A stretch of 64,000 nt of DNA from Bradyrhizobium diazoefficiens. Its GTDB lineage: Bacteria > Pseudomonadota > Alphaproteobacteria > Rhizobiales > Xanthobacteraceae. Below are positions 28,538-36,646 of this stretch, piece after piece (the first letter of the stretch is position 1; every line of letters begins with the position of its first letter). The notes beneath the pieces were generated by a model. That model did no database searches. It was not told where the DNA came from and saw nothing but the letters and a program-made list of their open reading frames with translations. Both the position numbers and the translations under genes were made by a program. The DNA is taken from NCBI RefSeq assembly GCF_016616235.1, contig NZ_CP067100.1:5329001-5393000 (forward strand). Reading direction: 5' to 3'.

Positions 28538-28799
28538 GCTCGATTGGCGTCCGACCGCGAATGCTGGATGTCTGGAAAGGTACGGCTTTCAGCTCTGGAG
28601 CAACAATGCGCCTTTTTGACTGTTGCGTTTGTATTCAGTTTTGCACCGCTTGGCGGCACAAGCCGATGATCTACTGACCCGCCCGCACCCGGCGCTCGCC
28701 CGCATTCAGGCCAATCTCGATCGCTTCGCGCCAATGATCTTCCCTATTCCTGCAGGGCAATCATATGGCCCGTACGATGCGGCGGCATCGGCGCTGGGC
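28538..28799. other. Gap with a possible truncated reading frame
   Basis: A frame beginning at a TTG (28623), LRLYSVLHRLAAQADDLL through RIQANLDRFAPMIFPIPAG, has coding-like composition but runs into the palindromic repeat at 28800. It may be the tail of a disrupted gene. I do not call it a gene. Confidence 0.3.
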
Positions 28800-28968
28800 T
28801 CCCTCTCCCGCTTGCGGGAAGGGTTGGGGTTGGGGTCTCTCCGCGTCGGAATTCCAATGGATTGCGGAGGACGTCCCTGCGTGGCGAGAACCCTCACCCG
28901 CCGCGCGCGGGACGATGCTTCGCATCGCCCGGGGCGCGTCGGCCTCTCCCGCAAGCGGGAGAGGCGGA
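28800..28968. repeat. REP-like inverted repeat element, family B
   Basis: The left arm CCTCTCCCGCTTGCGGGAAGGG and right arm CCTCTCCCGCAAGCGGGAGAGG flank a middle with CCCTCACCCGCCGCGCGCGGG. The layout matches the other family B copies. Confidence 0.82.
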
Positions 28969-29075
28969 GCAAGCCCGCGGACAATCCTCCTGAAATCCAT
29001 ATGCGATCGCCCTACCTATTTCAGGGAGTCCGCTTGGATAAAACTGTGGGAGCGCCTTCCAGTTCAGCCATATTG

Positions 29076-29104
29076 GCCTCCTCAGTTGCTGAGGCTGGCC
29101 ATTT
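29076..29104. repeat. Leader palindrome CCTCAGTTGCTGAGG, copy 2
   Basis: Same palindrome and flank (TGGCCATTTT) as at 27578-27606. Read on the minus strand it precedes GGAGGCCAAT-ATG and a 16-codon frame (MAELEGAPTVLSKRTP), so a second worn leader of the same kind is likely. Confidence 0.45.
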
Positions 29105-29244
29105 TGCTCTTCAAGCGCCGTCGGCTTTTAGACCATTTCAGACCTAAGCGGGATCGATACGACGGGAAAAGCGGCGCTTGTGACCCATAAGAGACATCCG
29201 TTTCTCGAAGTACTATGTAAGCTGACACCATCGGAGCCAGCTGC

Positions 29245-29708
29245 TTGCCGCGTATTCTCAGGGCACCAACAGTCGAAGAGCTGCCAGCACTCTCGGCATT
29301 GTGCTTCCGGTCGAAAGCCGTATGGGGCTACGACGACGCCTTCATGGAAGCGTGTCGCAGAGAACTCACCATTGAATCAGATGACTTGCGAACGAGCTCG
29401 ATTGCGGTTGCAGAAGAGGATGGCAAGATCGTTGGCGTTGCGCAAATCAAGGTAATCGGAAGCGAAGCAGATTTGCTGAAGCTGTTTGTTGAACCGACCA
29501 CGCTGCGTAGCGGTGTCGGGAGAAGCCTATTCCTTTGGGCGATCAACCAAGCAACAAGCGAGGGTGCCGATCGTCTAGTGATCGAAGCCGACCCGGATGC
29601 CGCGCCATTCTACAGGCGAATGGGCGCTGAGGATTGTGGGCCGCTCCGTCCGGCTCAATACCAGGAAGGATGCTGCCAAAGCTTATGAAGGGGCTACGAT
29701 CGACTTGA
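29245..29708 (+). pseudogene. GNAT acetyltransferase with a late frameshift
   Basis: The main frame (29245-29688, TTG start) encodes a GNAT domain: LPALSALCFRSKAVWGYDDAFMEACR, the acetyl-CoA loop LRSGVGRSLFLWAI, and EADPDAAPFYRRMGAE. The expected C-terminus APSGSIPGRMLPKL is found in the next frame, ending at 29708, so a 1-base indel near 29628-29640 replaces the last 20 or so residues with an unrelated tail. The enzyme might keep some activity, because the catalytic core is intact. A sequencing error would look the same. Confidence 0.7.
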
Positions 29709-30031
29709 GTGTGTGTGTCGCCTTCTGGCCCGTTAGCGAGGTTGTGCCTCGTCTGACGGAGGTGAGCTCATCCAGGCCGAGCGGACCAGATTTACTCAGC
29801 GTCAGTTCCGCGCCATTTGATTTGAACGGGAGCGGCAGAAGTCGCTTTCGAGATAGTGACAATCCGTTCGAGCCTCATTCGGAATGCGCGGCCAAGGTGG
29901 CCTTCCAAGCATGTCCGAAGCCAGAGGCTTCGACGTCGGCAATGGCCCATCGCGACATTTACTAGGCTTGCACAGAGGCGGTCGATGTCGGGACGAAGCG
30001 GACATCAGCGACGATCTATGAGTACGCCGCC
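29709..30031. other. Gene-free stretch, degenerate repeat
   Basis: Contains the second copy (about 29715-29825) of the degenerate repeat seen at 27990-28090, and nothing else I can support. Open frames here lack ribosome sites. Confidence 0.45.
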
Positions 30032-30152
30032 TAAATCGCGATGATATTTGGACCAATCGTCCTCGCGCTTCCGGTTGTTTGGGCAGATGTTCTCGGAAAA
30101 CCGCTGCGCAGTTTGCGCTCACGCGGCCCTCCGGGTCCGGATCATGCTTAGA
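30032..30152. repeat. Intergenic palindromic repeat, family A
   Basis: AAATCGCGATGATATTTGGA ... AATCGTCCTCGCGCTT is followed by GTTCTCGGAAAACCGCTGCGCAG and CCGGATCATGCTT, the same order as at 5721-5822 but with a short insertion (about 20 bp, TGCGCTCACGCGGCCCTCCG) in the second hairpin. Confidence 0.7.
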
Positions 30153-30363
30153 GCATCGAGAGGACGACGACCCCGTCTTCGAGCTCGCCTGACGCCAGAC
30201 GCGCCCGCGCGATGCGCTCGAACTCCGTCCGGTACTTCTGGAGATAGCTGAAGGCCTGCTTCTGGGTCTGAAAATTGGTCGCGAGCCGGCACATCTGTCG
30301 CCCGGCGCCGAGCGCGAGAAAGAACGTGATGGTGCCGCCGCCGTCCGGCTTGATCCTAGGCAC
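30148..30363 (-). CDS. Small hypothetical protein (71 aa)
   Basis: The frame starts at a GTG giving MPRIKPDGGGTITFFLALGA; a second GTG three codons upstream is possible. The protein is basic and soluble, with SYLQKYRTEFERIARARL as a likely helix. It resembles small conserved hypotheticals of Bradyrhizobium. The stop lies at the edge of the family A repeat. Function unknown. Confidence 0.6.
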   Translation of the reverse strand: MPRIKPDGGGTITFFLALGAGRQMCRLATNFQTQKQAFSYLQKYRTEFERIARARLASGELEDGVVVLSML

Positions 30364-30419
30364 GACCCGCACTCTTCTGCATGTGACCGGCCTTTCCAGA
30401 TGTTCTCGGCGCTCTTGAA

Positions 30420-30662
30420 CTATCGCGGCAGCTTCCTCGCGCGCTTCTTCGGCGCGGGCGCCGGCTGCGAGGCCCGAACCGTCGCGTCGGCCGCTTCCTT
30501 GGCCTCGCGCAGTTCGCGAAGCCTTGCCATGTTCTTGCGAAGTTCGATGGATCGCCGTTCGGCATCCGCCATCGCCCGCGCGCCTTCTTCAGCGGCGAGA
30601 CGCTGACGGGTCAAACGCGCGATGCCTTCGGGTGTCGGTTCTGCCGATTTCTTGGCGCTCAT
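30420..30662 (-). CDS. Small coiled-coil hypothetical protein (80 aa)
   Basis: The 80-residue protein is highly charged; residues 15-60 (LTRQRLAAEEGARAMADAER onwards) look like one long amphipathic helix, ending in a basic tail PKKRARKLPR. GGTGAGGG before the ATG is a good ribosome site. It lies downstream of the cold-shock gene but beyond its terminator. No function known. Confidence 0.62.
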   Translation of the reverse strand: MSAKKSAEPTPEGIARLTRQRLAAEEGARAMADAERRSIELRKNMARLRELREAKEAADATVRASQPAPAPKKRARKLPR

Positions 30663-30684
30663 CCCTCACCCTGTGCTGCAACAG

Positions 30685-30719
30685 ACAAAACCCGCTCAAT
30701 CCAGGGATCGAGCGGGTCG
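30685..30719 (-). terminator. Intrinsic terminator after the cold-shock gene
   Basis: On the minus strand ACCCGCTCGATCC pairs with GGATTGAGCGGGT and is followed by TTTTGT. It lies about 42 bp past the cspA-like stop. Confidence 0.85.
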
Positions 30720-30760
30720 CATGGCCGTTTCAGTACATCCGTGAAACGGCACTGGAGAGC

Positions 30761-30970
30761 TTAGGCCAGCGAGAGATTCTCAGCGCTGACCTTGCCCCGC
30801 ATCTTGTCGGTCTTGGCCTCGAAATTGACCTTTTGGCCCTCGGCGAGACCCGCAAGACCAGCCCGCTCGACCGCGCTGATGTGAACGAACACATCGTTGC
30901 CGCCGTCGTCGGGTTGAATGAATCCAAAGCCCTTCTGGCCGTTGAACCACTTCACAGTACCTGTCGTCAT
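30761..30970 (-). CDS. cspA: Cold-shock protein (CspA family)
   Basis: The 69-residue protein is a single cold-shock domain with both RNA-binding motifs, KGFGFIQP (RNP1) and DVFVHIS (RNP2), plus [10 protein letters not shown] at the start. It binds single-stranded RNA or DNA and acts as an RNA chaperone in the cytoplasm. GGAGAAGAA precedes the ATG. A long upstream gap to 31266 may hold a leader, as is usual for cold-shock genes. Several paralogues are expected in the genome, so the symbol names the family. Confidence 0.95.
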   Translation of the reverse strand: MTTGTVKWFNGQKGFGFIQPDDGGNDVFVHISAVERAGLAGLAEGQKVNFEAKTDKMRGKVSAENLSLA

Positions 30971-31266
30971 TCTTCTTCTCCAAAGCGCACAAGCGCGCGT
31001 TCCGCGTGACGCTCACGCAGAACCAATTCAATTCGTCGATGTCTCTGGAAAAGGAGCCCGCGGGCGCATTCAACAAGGCACAGCGGCTGAACGAACAACT
31101 CTAAGCTATACCACACTACCGGGAATAGCAAGGCTTCAGCGGGATTTAATCGCGCCTGCGACTCCCGCGGACCATTTGCAGGTTTGAGGGGCCGAACCTC
31201 AGATATTCCAGCGCAAGGCGCAAGAGCCTTCGCGAGCTCAATTCGACACTAAGTTCAGCTGAGTGT
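30971..31266. other. Gap between cold-shock gene and hydrolase gene
   Basis: No gene is supported. It contains the promoter and probable 5' leader of the minus-strand cold-shock gene; no convincing -10/-35 pair or riboswitch was identified by eye. Confidence 0.4.
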
Positions 31267-32400
31267 TCAGTCCGGCGCCAGCGCCTGGCCGGCCGCATAG
31301 AGCGAGCATTCCTTCCAGGCGGCGACGCATTGACGCATCGCTTCGTTCTTCGCCTCGCCGACGGTTCGCTGTGCAGCAGTGACCGAAGAACAATGACCGT
31401 CGCGATTCCAGGCATACGCCTTCGCGTCAGTCCACGCCTTTACATAAGAATCGAAATAGTCCGCGCACGCAGCGTTGAGCGGCATCGGCGCCGGGATGGG
31501 TGCAGGCGGAGGTAGTTCGACAAGCACTGACGTCGGCAGACGCAGCTGATTCAGGAAACTCTCGACGGCCGGCCACCAAAAGCCGGCGGGGCCCATCGGC
31601 ACCATGGCATGCCCTTCGACGCCATAGGGCGGCAGAACCTGCAGCTGCGCCGGCGCACCAGAGGCAACGTAGGCGTCAAACATGCGATGGCCCAAAGCCA
31701 ACGGCATATGATGGTCGTTCTCTGAATAGACCCACAGTGCCGGAATTCGCGCAGTGCTGCCAAAGACGCCGGCGTCGGCCACGAGATGATCCGGGCTGCA
31801 AACCCGATCCGGTCCGGCCGAACCGTGACCGCCTTCGAAATTCAGAACGCCGACGACGCCTTCAGGATTAGTCGATGCCACGGCTGTCACCGCCAAGCCA
31901 CCGGTCGAATGCCCGAAGAGCAGCACACGATCTGAGTCTGCCCAAGGCTCGCCGCGGAGCGCGGTGAGCGCGCCCGTGACATCCTCGGCCGCGATCCGCA
32001 CCACAGCAAGATAGTCCCGATCATCGCAAGATCCGGAAAGGGTCTCGGCAAATCGTCCTTCGGAACGGCCAAATCCCCTGCGCATGATCGACGCGACGGC
32101 GTAACCACGCTGTGCAAAGGCGACAGCCGGATTGAGGAGACTGGCCGGCGTTTCTCGCGCCATTGCGGAGCGAAGGGCTTCTCCAGTCGCGCGAATTGTA
32201 CCGTGAACCAGCAGGACCAGCGGAAAGCGCCCGGGCCGATCTGGGCGCACGATCATGGTCTCGAGCTTGACCTGGCTGCCATCGGCGAGCGTGATCGGTA
32301 GCATTCGATCCTGCCGAACGAGACCGGGCAGCACGGGATCGGCCGCGGCCGGCGAAAGCAGAAGCACAAGTAGCGCGATCGCACAGCCAAGTCGTCGCAT
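31267..32400 (-). CDS. Secreted alpha/beta hydrolase (dienelactone-hydrolase-like)
   Basis: The 377-residue protein starts with a signal peptide (MRRLGCAIALLVLLLSPAAA). LLVHGTIRATGE is the oxyanion-hole region and LFGHSTGGLAV the nucleophile elbow with Ser, followed by a plausible Asp (VYSENDHHMPL) and His (GVEGHAMVPMG). An extra C-terminal segment with several cysteines (CADYFDSYVKAW ... GHCSSV ... CVAAWKEC) is unusual. It should hydrolyse an ester or amide in the periplasm. A second hydrolase gene lies 24 bp upstream on the same strand, so the two are probably co-expressed. Confidence 0.82.
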   Translation of the reverse strand: MRRLGCAIALLVLLLSPAAADPVLPGLVRQDRMLPITLADGSQVKLETMIVRPDRPGRFPLVLLVHGTIRATGEALRSAMARETPASLLNPAVAFAQRGYAVASIMRRGFGRSEGRFAETLSGSCDDRDYLAVVRIAAEDVTGALTALRGEPWADSDRVLLFGHSTGGLAVTAVASTNPEGVVGVLNFEGGHGSAGPDRVCSPDHLVADAGVFGSTARIPALWVYSENDHHMPLALGHRMFDAYVASGAPAQLQVLPPYGVEGHAMVPMGPAGFWWPAVESFLNQLRLPTSVLVELPPPAPIPAPMPLNAACADYFDSYVKAWTDAKAYAWNRDGHCSSVTAAQRTVGEAKNEAMRQCVAAWKECSLYAAGQALAPD

Positions 32401-32424
32401 CTTTGCCTCCCCGAACTCCGATGC

Positions 32425-33393
32425 TCAGTGATTTCCGCCAGCAAGTTGGTCGCGAAAAAACTTCGCCACTGCTGCGTCGAACTCGCGGTGAAAGGCCGCC
32501 CGGTCAAAGCCTTCGGGATCGGTGCAAACCTGCGGCCTTAATGCTGCGAGCTCCGGGGTGCAGGGCGGCAGAAATGCGTAATGGCCGGCCCGCACGACAT
32601 GAACGTCGAGCTTACCCGGCAGGCTGCTGGTCACGGATGCGACACCGGCCGCGTTGACGCCCCCGCCCCCCAATTCGGATCGCCAGACCATCAGCGGAAT
32701 TTTGATGCCCGCCAGATTTTCCCGCGTGAATGCAAAACTCACCGCAGGGTCCACGATCACCGCGGCCTTGATCCGAGCATCATGCGGCGGATCGGGAGGC
32801 AGATCGCCGGCGCGCAGCTGCTCGCAGACCATCGACTTCTCCTCTGGCTTGCAAGCCAACCTGCGAAAATCGGGCTGACCACCGACCAGAACCAGTCCGG
32901 TAAAGCCGCCCAACGAAAAGCCAAAGAGACCGACGCTGGCCCGGTCGATCACGGCCCTGTCCTTCCATTCGTTCAGCATGAAATCGAGCAGGCGAACCAT
33001 CTGCACCGGGCGCGACGCCCAGACAGACATCCCCCGTCCTGACATGTCGTTGGTGTTGTTGCCGGGGTGGTTGATTGCCGCCACGACAAAACCCGCGCTC
33101 ACCAGTGCTTCGATGATGTCGAGATGAAGCGCGAAGTAGCCGCTATTGCCATGGGAGATAACGACCAGTGGTAACTTGCTCCCCGTGACGGGACAGTCTT
33201 TCGTTCCCTCCAACCAGTCGACTGTTGGCACCCCAAGACTGCCAAGCGCCACATGCGTCGGCTCGATTGCGCAAGGATACCAGATCGCGCCCGACAGGGT
33301 CGGATCGGATTGGAGGAGCTGAATGCCGGCCGCCCTGGCAAATGAGCCAAGACAACAGAGCGCGATGGCGAAAGCCCAGAGTGTCTTACGCAA
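32425..33393 (-). CDS. Secreted alpha/beta hydrolase (platelet-activating-factor-acetylhydrolase-like)
   Basis: The 322-residue frame starts at a TTG that gives MRKTLWAFAIALCCLGSFARA, a clear signal peptide, with GGGGGGC just upstream; a longer start 13 codons earlier is less likely. LFGFSLGGFTGLVL is the nucleophile elbow, LVVISHGNSGYFALH the oxyanion loop, and AGHYAFLPPC supplies the histidine. It is a lipase/esterase-like periplasmic enzyme of unknown substrate, in tandem with a second secreted hydrolase. Confidence 0.78.
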   Translation of the reverse strand: MRKTLWAFAIALCCLGSFARAAGIQLLQSDPTLSGAIWYPCAIEPTHVALGSLGVPTVDWLEGTKDCPVTGSKLPLVVISHGNSGYFALHLDIIEALVSAGFVVAAINHPGNNTNDMSGRGMSVWASRPVQMVRLLDFMLNEWKDRAVIDRASVGLFGFSLGGFTGLVLVGGQPDFRRLACKPEEKSMVCEQLRAGDLPPDPPHDARIKAAVIVDPAVSFAFTRENLAGIKIPLMVWRSELGGGGVNAAGVASVTSSLPGKLDVHVVRAGHYAFLPPCTPELAALRPQVCTDPEGFDRAAFHREFDAAVAKFFRDQLAGGNH

Positions 33394-33527
33394 CGGAAGC
33401 CCCCCGATTTCGCGCAGGAGTTGAGCGGGCAACGATAGCGGAATTGTGGCTGGCGTCCGCTGGCACTTCGGGCGCGTGCCGAAAATCCGGCCACCGGCCG
33501 CGACGCCACCTCGTCGAGAGCGTGAGC

Positions 33528-33765
33528 TCAGCTCCCCTCGCCCGTATCACCGTCGCTTTCCTCGCCCGCGACATATTCGAGAATGTCGCCGGGCTGACAG
33601 TCGAGCTCGCGGCAGATCGCAGCCGGGGTGGAGAAGCGCATCGCCCTCGCCTTGCCCGTCTTCAGGACCGAGAGGTTCTGGATGGAGATGCCGATGGCGT
33701 CGGCGAGCACGGTGACCTTGCTGCCGTCGGGCCATCTCAACGTCCAGGGCTGTATCGGAACGCTG
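33528..33765 (-). pseudogene. Frameshifted XRE-type helix-turn-helix regulator
   Basis: The C-terminal part VLADAIGISIQNLSVLKTGKARAMRF continues STPAAICRELDCQPGDILEY, a well-known compact Cro/CI-type HTH. The expected N-terminal strand ALDVEMARRQ lies in a different frame, so about two bases are missing near 33718-33728. The frame that carries the HTH has no start of its own nearby and reads unrelated sequence upstream. The gene is probably dead unless the frameshift is a sequencing error. Confidence 0.7.
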
Positions 33766-33963
33766 TGCGCGGGTGAAGACTGGACCCGATGAGCAGCAGA
33801 TCGGCCAGGCGACATCAAAAGCCGCCGGCTGCGGCGGCTTTTGATCTGCGATGGCCCTAAATCTGCGATGGCATGTCGGATCGGCAGCACCTCGTTCGTC
33901 ATCTGAACATGAATGGGTCGTAGACGCCAACGTCGGCCCATCAATTCACGAGGAATGACGAAC

Positions 33964-34407
33964 ATGCCCAGCACCGTAAAACTGCACCGCGTCCTGGCCA
34001 CCAGCCCGCAGAAAGTCTATCGCGCCTTTCTTGAGGCGGACGCGCTGGCAAAGTGGCTGCCGCCGAACGGCTTCACCTGCACCGTCCACCACCTCGAACC
34101 CAAGGTCGGCGGCACATTCAAGATGTCGTTCCGCAACTTCACCACGGGCAACGGCCACTCATTCGGCGGCGAATATCTCGAGCTCGTGCCCGGCGAGCGG
34201 CTCCGCTACACCGACAAGTTCGACGATCCCAATCTGCCCGGCGTGATCGAGGTGACCGTGATGCTGAAGAAAGTATCTGTCGGCACCGAGGTCGATATCA
34301 CGCAGGCCGGCATTCCCGACGCGATCCCGCCGGAGGCCTGTTATCTCGGCTGGCAGGAATCGCTGCGGAATCTGGCGCGGCTCGTCGAGCCCGAGATCAA
34401 TCAGTAA
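33964..34407 (+). CDS. SRPBCC/AHSA1-like protein
   Basis: The 147-residue protein begins MPSTVKLHRVLATSPQKVYRAF and shows the START-like fold: EADALAKWLPPNGFTC, KVGGTFKMSFRNF, and GWQESLRNLARLVEPE as the C-terminal helix. The ATG at 33964 has GAGGA about ten bases upstream; an ATG three codons earlier is too close to it. Members bind hydrophobic ligands or help chaperones; no specific role can be given. It is a single gene, divergent from the broken HTH gene. Confidence 0.85.
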   Translation: MPSTVKLHRVLATSPQKVYRAFLEADALAKWLPPNGFTCTVHHLEPKVGGTFKMSFRNFTTGNGHSFGGEYLELVPGERLRYTDKFDDPNLPGVIEVTVMLKKVSVGTEVDITQAGIPDAIPPEACYLGWQESLRNLARLVEPEINQ

Positions 34408-34458
34408 GGGCAAAGCCAAGTAGCATCAAATTGGATCGATGCGGCTGCGGGCTTGCTC

Positions 34459-34612
34459 CGCCTCTCCCGCTCGCGGGAGAGGCCGACGCGCCCGCAGGGC
34501 GCGGCGGGTGAGGGCTCTCACCACGCAGGGACATTCTCTGCAATCCTCGATAATCCCTTTGCGGAGACACCCCCACCCCAGCCCTCCCCCGCACGCGGGA
34601 GAGGGGGCGCAC
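34459..34612. repeat. REP-like inverted repeat element, family B
   Basis: CCTCTCCCGCTCGCGGGAGAGG at the left and CCCTCCCCCGCACGCGGGAGAGGG at the right, with GGCGGGTGAGGGCTCTCACC and CACCCCCACCCC between. It fills the gap between the SRPBCC gene and the end of the Hsp70-like gene. Confidence 0.85.
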
Positions 34613-34639
34613 CTCCTCCTTGGCACTCATACCGCCGCT

Positions 34640-35971
34640 CTATGCACCCGCCTTCGACTCGCGACCGCCGCTCGCCGTCCAGCGATCCGGATCGGGACTG
34701 TGTCCGATCAGCGCGAGTCCGTAGGCGATCGACTCGAACTGGTCGCCTGACATCAGTCGCTCGTTGCCAAAGCGGTCGGCGAACAGTTTTCGAACGGCGG
34801 GAACGAAGGACGTGCCGCCGGTCAAAAACACCTTTTCCACCTCACGTGCGGTGATGCGGGCCTCAGTCAGCACCTTGTCGACGGTGGCGCCCAGCCGGGC
34901 GATATCGTCGGCAATCCAGGCTTCGAAATTCTTCCGCGTGATGGTCGAGCCGATGTCGACCCCACCGCCCCTGAAGCGGAAGTCGACCTGATCCTGCGCC
35001 GAGAGCGCGACCTTGGCGTCGGAGACCGCGCAGTACAGCGAGAAGCCGAGGTCGAGATCGACGATGGTGATGAAATCCTCGAGCAGCTCTGGCTTCAGCG
35101 CGGTACGCGCAAGCTCGCGGAGCTCGCGCAGATCGCCGTTGCTCTTCATCATCGCGAGCTGATGCCAGCGCGCCAGGTTGGTGTAGTGACCGCTCGGGAC
35201 CGGCAGCACCTTGTCGAACGAGCGGAAGCTCGAGCCCTTGCCGAGCCGCGGCGAGACGACGTGGTCGACGATGCGGTAGTCGAAGGTGTCGCCCGCGATG
35301 CCGATGCCGGCATGGCCGAGCGGCTCGGCGCGAAGCGTGCCGCCGGAGCGCGAGAAGCGCATCACCGAGAAATCGCTGGTGCCGCCGCCGAAATCCGCAA
35401 CCAGCACGGTGGCATCGCGCTCCAGCCGGCGCGCAAAGGAGAACGCGGCGCCGACCGGCTCGTAGACATAGCGCGCGTGGCCGGCCCCCAGGCGCTCGAA
35501 CGCGGCGCGGTAGCGCTGCATCGCCAGCGCCTCGTCCGGATTGCCGCCGGCAAAGCGCACCGGGCGGCCGACTGTGATGTTGGACGTTTCGAAGCCGAAC
35601 TTGTCGCCGCCATGCCGCGCCAGGGTGCGCAGGAACGCCGCGAGAATGTCCTCGAACTTGAAGCGCTGCCGGAACACTTGCGTGGTGTTGAAGCTCGAAC
35701 TGGCCGCAAAGGTCTTGAACGACTGCAGGAAGCGGTAGACGTGGCGGCCTTCGAGGAACGTCTCGATCGCCCACGGCCCGCCCTCGGCCTGGGCGCCGGC
35801 GCCCGGCCGGTCCTCCCAGAAGCACAGCGCCGAGACATAGACGCTGTGGCGCTGCCCGCCATGATCGAAGCGGATCGCCTCGACCCGGCGGTCGTCCGCC
35901 GCAAGGGCGACGACCGTGTTGCTGGTCCCAAAATCGATGCCGATCGAGACGGCGGCCGAGGCGCTCGACAT
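34640..35971 (-). CDS. Hsp70-family protein (YegD-like)
   Basis: The 443-residue protein covers only the actin-like ATPase fold: SIGIDFGTSNTVVALA (phosphate 1), LVADFGGGTSDFSVMRF (phosphate 2) and VFLTGGTSFVPAVRKLF (adenosine). There is no substrate-binding domain, so it is shorter than DnaK and resembles YegD. It should bind and hydrolyse ATP; the partner is unknown. The ATG of MSSASAAVS is chosen; 21 in-frame codons upstream look unlike coding sequence. Confidence 0.88.
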   Translation of the reverse strand: MSSASAAVSIGIDFGTSNTVVALAADDRRVEAIRFDHGGQRHSVYVSALCFWEDRPGAGAQAEGGPWAIETFLEGRHVYRFLQSFKTFAASSSFNTTQVFRQRFKFEDILAAFLRTLARHGGDKFGFETSNITVGRPVRFAGGNPDEALAMQRYRAAFERLGAGHARYVYEPVGAAFSFARRLERDATVLVADFGGGTSDFSVMRFSRSGGTLRAEPLGHAGIGIAGDTFDYRIVDHVVSPRLGKGSSFRSFDKVLPVPSGHYTNLARWHQLAMMKSNGDLRELRELARTALKPELLEDFITIVDLDLGFSLYCAVSDAKVALSAQDQVDFRFRGGGVDIGSTITRKNFEAWIADDIARLGATVDKVLTEARITAREVEKVFLTGGTSFVPAVRKLFADRFGNERLMSGDQFESIAYGLALIGHSPDPDRWTASGGRESKAGA

Positions 35972-36188
35972 GAACCACTCTGACAGTTGATTGGAAGGGG
36001 GCAGAGCACTAACGGCTTTGGCCAGCCCTGCCAAGGCCCAGATCGGCTGCGATTCCGCTCAAATCCGCGCCCATGCGTCGCTTCGGCCGCCACTTTTGCA
36101 ATTTTAAGCCCGGAACGGCCTCTTTAACGCAGTGTTATGCTGCAATGCGAGAGGCTGCATGCTGCTATGCAAACACGCGCATGGACAC

Positions 36189-36205
36189 TGGCATCTGGTA
36201 TACAT
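36189..36205. promoter_or_regulatory. Oxalate-regulon operator, site 3 (TGGCATCTGGTATACAT)
   Basis: This copy lies 56 bp before the start of the 45-residue protein, the same distance as site 2 from gntR. The match to the consensus fails only in the last two bases. Confidence 0.65.
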
Positions 36206-36261
36206 AGATTGCCTTTCGAAATGAGACAGCGATGCTGACTGTCTCAAGAAAGGAACTTCCG

Positions 36262-36399
36262 ATGTCCAAGACTGCTTCCGTCGCTCTCGCCCCCTCCGCC
36301 TCGCTGTTCGCGCGCTTCATGGCCGTGGTTGACCGCTTCCTGATGGCGAGCGCCGAGATCTCGAATCATAACGGCGACCTGCCGCGTTTCGGCCTGTAA
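36262..36399 (+). CDS. Small conserved protein (45 aa) in the oxalate regulon
   Basis: A 45-residue frame starts MSKTASVALAPSASLFARFM and ends NGDLPRFGL, preceded by AAGGAACTTCCG as ribosome site and followed by a terminator 65 bp later. The middle (FARFMAVVDRFLMASAEI) can form an amphipathic helix. It has its own oxalate-type operator and terminator, so it is a separately controlled gene. I recognise it as a Bradyrhizobium-type small protein but know no function. A membrane-associated or regulatory role is speculation. Confidence 0.7.
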   Translation: MSKTASVALAPSASLFARFMAVVDRFLMASAEISNHNGDLPRFGL

Positions 36400-36464
36400 G
36401 CCGGCATTTTCCCGCGCCGCCACGCAGCGCCGCGGTTTCAGACCGATCCATATGCTACTTTTGA

Positions 36465-36493
36465 TGAATGGCCCCGCAGGACGGGGCCATTTC
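36465..36493 (+). terminator. Intrinsic terminator after the 45-aa gene
   Basis: ATGGCCCCG and CGGGGCCAT form a perfect 9-bp stem around CAGGA, followed by TTCT. It separates the small gene from the transporter. Confidence 0.82.
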
Positions 36494-36578
36494 TACTTGT
36501 GCTGTCCCTGAGTCACTGCCGAAGCCGGACAAACAGCTGCGGCATTTGCGCACGGTGGCCGGACCAGCGCTTGAACCT

Positions 36579-36595
36579 TGGCATAATGAATACAA
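36579..36595. promoter_or_regulatory. Oxalate-regulon operator, site 4 (TGGCATAATGAATACAA)
   Basis: The weakest copy, 51 bp before the first transporter gene, eight bases after the start of TTGAAC at 36571 as at sites 2, 5 and 6. Confidence 0.55.
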
Positions 36596-36646
36596 GAATG
36601 CCGCTCCAGCGCTCGCAGAAAAATGAGAGGCGCCACGGGAGGCTTT

